Shown: one piece after another, positions 7,344-7,923 of the stretch
Layout of the letters: each line of letters begins with the position of its first letter
Position numbering within the stretch: position 1 is the stretch's first letter
Assembly: GCA_002343505.1 (NCBI GenBank)
Contig: DDQZ01000076.1
Span: 1 to 7,923, forward strand
Length of the DNA stretch: 7,923 bases
Direction: 5' to 3'
Origin: Verrucomicrobiaceae bacterium UBA2429
Lineage (GTDB): Bacteria; Verrucomicrobiota; Verrucomicrobiia; Verrucomicrobiales; Verrucomicrobiaceae
Program-made: the position numbers and the translations under genes
The notes under the pieces: generated by a model
The model's database searches: none
What the model was told of the DNA's origin: nothing
What the model saw: only the letters and a program-made list of their open reading frames with translations

Positions 7344-7781
7344 TCACCCGACGCTGGTGCTGACCCAGGCGCGCAGGTCGAAGTCTTGGGAAATCTTGTC
7401 CACCTGCCAGCGCCCGTCGGCGTTGAGGCGGAAGGTGCCGATCCACTTTTGATGCCATGACTCCGGCTCGATCATGCTGAGGTGGTGCCTGCCCTCCACC
7501 TCGTAAAGGTGATACACCTCTCCGACGACCGGCTCGAATCCGAAGCGGGCCTCGTAGATGAGCTTGTTCCAGTTGAAGGCGTCAATAACTTCTAGGTAGC
7601 GCTCGCGCAGTTCCACGAGCTCCTGCTGCAGTTCTCTCTCCACTCGGGAGACACCCCGGCTTTTGAAGTTCGTGAGGTCCTGCGGGATGATCTGAGGCGC
7701 CAGGCGCGAGGCAGGGTAGGGGAGGAAATTGCCGCGCGGGGCGGTTTGGGCGAGGTCTTCGTTGATCGGGTCGTGGTCCAT
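7344..7781 (-). CDS. DUF2452 domain-containing protein
   Basis: This small soluble protein of 145 residues has no signal peptide or membrane segment. It resembles the DUF2452 family (PF10504), whose molecular function is unknown as far as I know. Features seen are an N-terminal low-complexity lead (about 1-20), PASRLAPQIIPQDLTNFKSR (22-41), a charged helical stretch with possible coiled-coil character (VERELQQELVELRERYLEV, about 46-64), the family-typical FNWNKLIYEARFGFEPVVGE (69-88) and VYHLYEVEGRHHLSMIEPE, then WIGTFRLNADGRWQVDKIS near the C-terminus. The length is normal for the family and the gene looks intact. The ATG at 7781 gives a full-length domain; no Shine-Dalgarno precedes it. It is convergent with the operon (17 bp between stops), so it is not co-transcribed with it and a shared job in carbon uptake is unsupported. 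No regulatory site was recognised. Confidence 0.86.
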   Translation of the reverse strand: MDHDPINEDLAQTAPRGNFLPYPASRLAPQIIPQDLTNFKSRGVSRVERELQQELVELRERYLEVIDAFNWNKLIYEARFGFEPVVGEVYHLYEVEGRHHLSMIEPESWHQKWIGTFRLNADGRWQVDKISQDFDLRAWVSTSVG

Positions 7782-7840
7782 GAGGGCTGGATGATACGGC
7801 GCGAAGTCAGCCAGGGACGGAATGGAATCAACCGGATGCG

Positions 7841-7860
7841 GGCCAGGTCCCGCCCTGGCC
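7841..7860. repeat. Short perfect inverted repeat in the intergenic region
   Basis: GGCCAGG (7841-7847) and CCTGGCC (7854-7860) form a perfect 7-bp inverted repeat around a 6-base spacer. A second small one, GCGC-CTT-GCGC (7861-7871), follows directly. It lies 60 bp upstream of the minus-strand gene's start and 40 bp upstream of the possible plus-strand start at 7901. It could be a transcript hairpin or a protein-binding site. In G+C-rich DNA a repeat this short can arise by chance. Confidence 0.3.
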
Positions 7861-7900
7861 GCGCCTTGCGCCGCGTCATTGTTTGCGGCAGTTTATCTTG

Positions 7901-7923
7901 ATGGACGAGGAAACACCGCCAGC
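7901..7923 (+). CDS. Possible start of a further plus-strand gene, cut by the window end
   Basis: The ATG at 7901 begins MDETP-like coding (M-D-E-E-T-P-P) that stays open to the window edge. It follows a locally A+T-richer stretch (about 7877-7900) that could hold a promoter or leader, and would make a divergent pair with the DUF2452 gene. Only seven complete codons are visible and there is no Shine-Dalgarno, so this is suggestive only and no product can be named. Confidence 0.25.

Noticed and set aside
1..7923. tRNA, rRNA, CRISPR arrays, insertion sequences or attachment sites
   Set aside because: No cloverleaf-like segments, spaced direct repeats, transposase genes or terminal inverted repeats were recognised; nearly all of the window is coding.

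Overview
This high-G+C bacterial window holds one tightly packed four-gene plus-strand operon and one convergent minus-strand gene. The taxon cannot be fixed from the sequence. The protein style (the SulP type, a long DabA, a DUF2452 protein) and starts without Shine-Dalgarno motifs would suit the Verrucomicrobiota/Planctomycetota group, but this is a low-confidence impression.

Layout: (1) 1-1473, a SulP-family anion/bicarbonate transporter whose first codons lie upstream of the window. (2) 1490-4582, DabA (DUF2309/UPF0753), the beta-carbonic-anhydrase-like cytoplasmic subunit of the DAB inorganic-carbon pump, with all four zinc/active-site ligands recognisable. (3) 4592-5968, a shortened NuoL/DabB-like membrane subunit. 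(4) 5965-7326, a second antiporter-like (NuoM-like) membrane subunit, diverged at the usual proton-channel positions. Gaps are 16 bp, 9 bp and a 4-bp ATGA overlap, so the four genes are almost certainly co-transcribed. (5) 7344-7781 minus, a DUF2452 protein of unknown function, ending 17 bp from the operon's last stop codon. The last 142 bases hold two small inverted repeats and possibly the first codons of another plus-strand gene at 7901.

Inferred function: the operon encodes inorganic-carbon (HCO3-/CO2) acquisition. DabA is expected to hydrate CO2 vectorially in the cytoplasm, energised by ion flow through its membrane partner. SulP would bring in bicarbonate directly. The unusual point is the membrane part. 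Instead of one full-length DabB upstream of dabA, there are two downstream PF00361-type proteins. The first keeps the N-terminal half-channel residues (Glu155, Lys243) but lacks the helices that would carry the TM12 charged residue. The second has lost the TM5 Glu, has displaced charges elsewhere, and keeps a TM12-like acidic site (Glu355). They may form a split, complementary DabB. This is the best candidate for an under-described system in the window.
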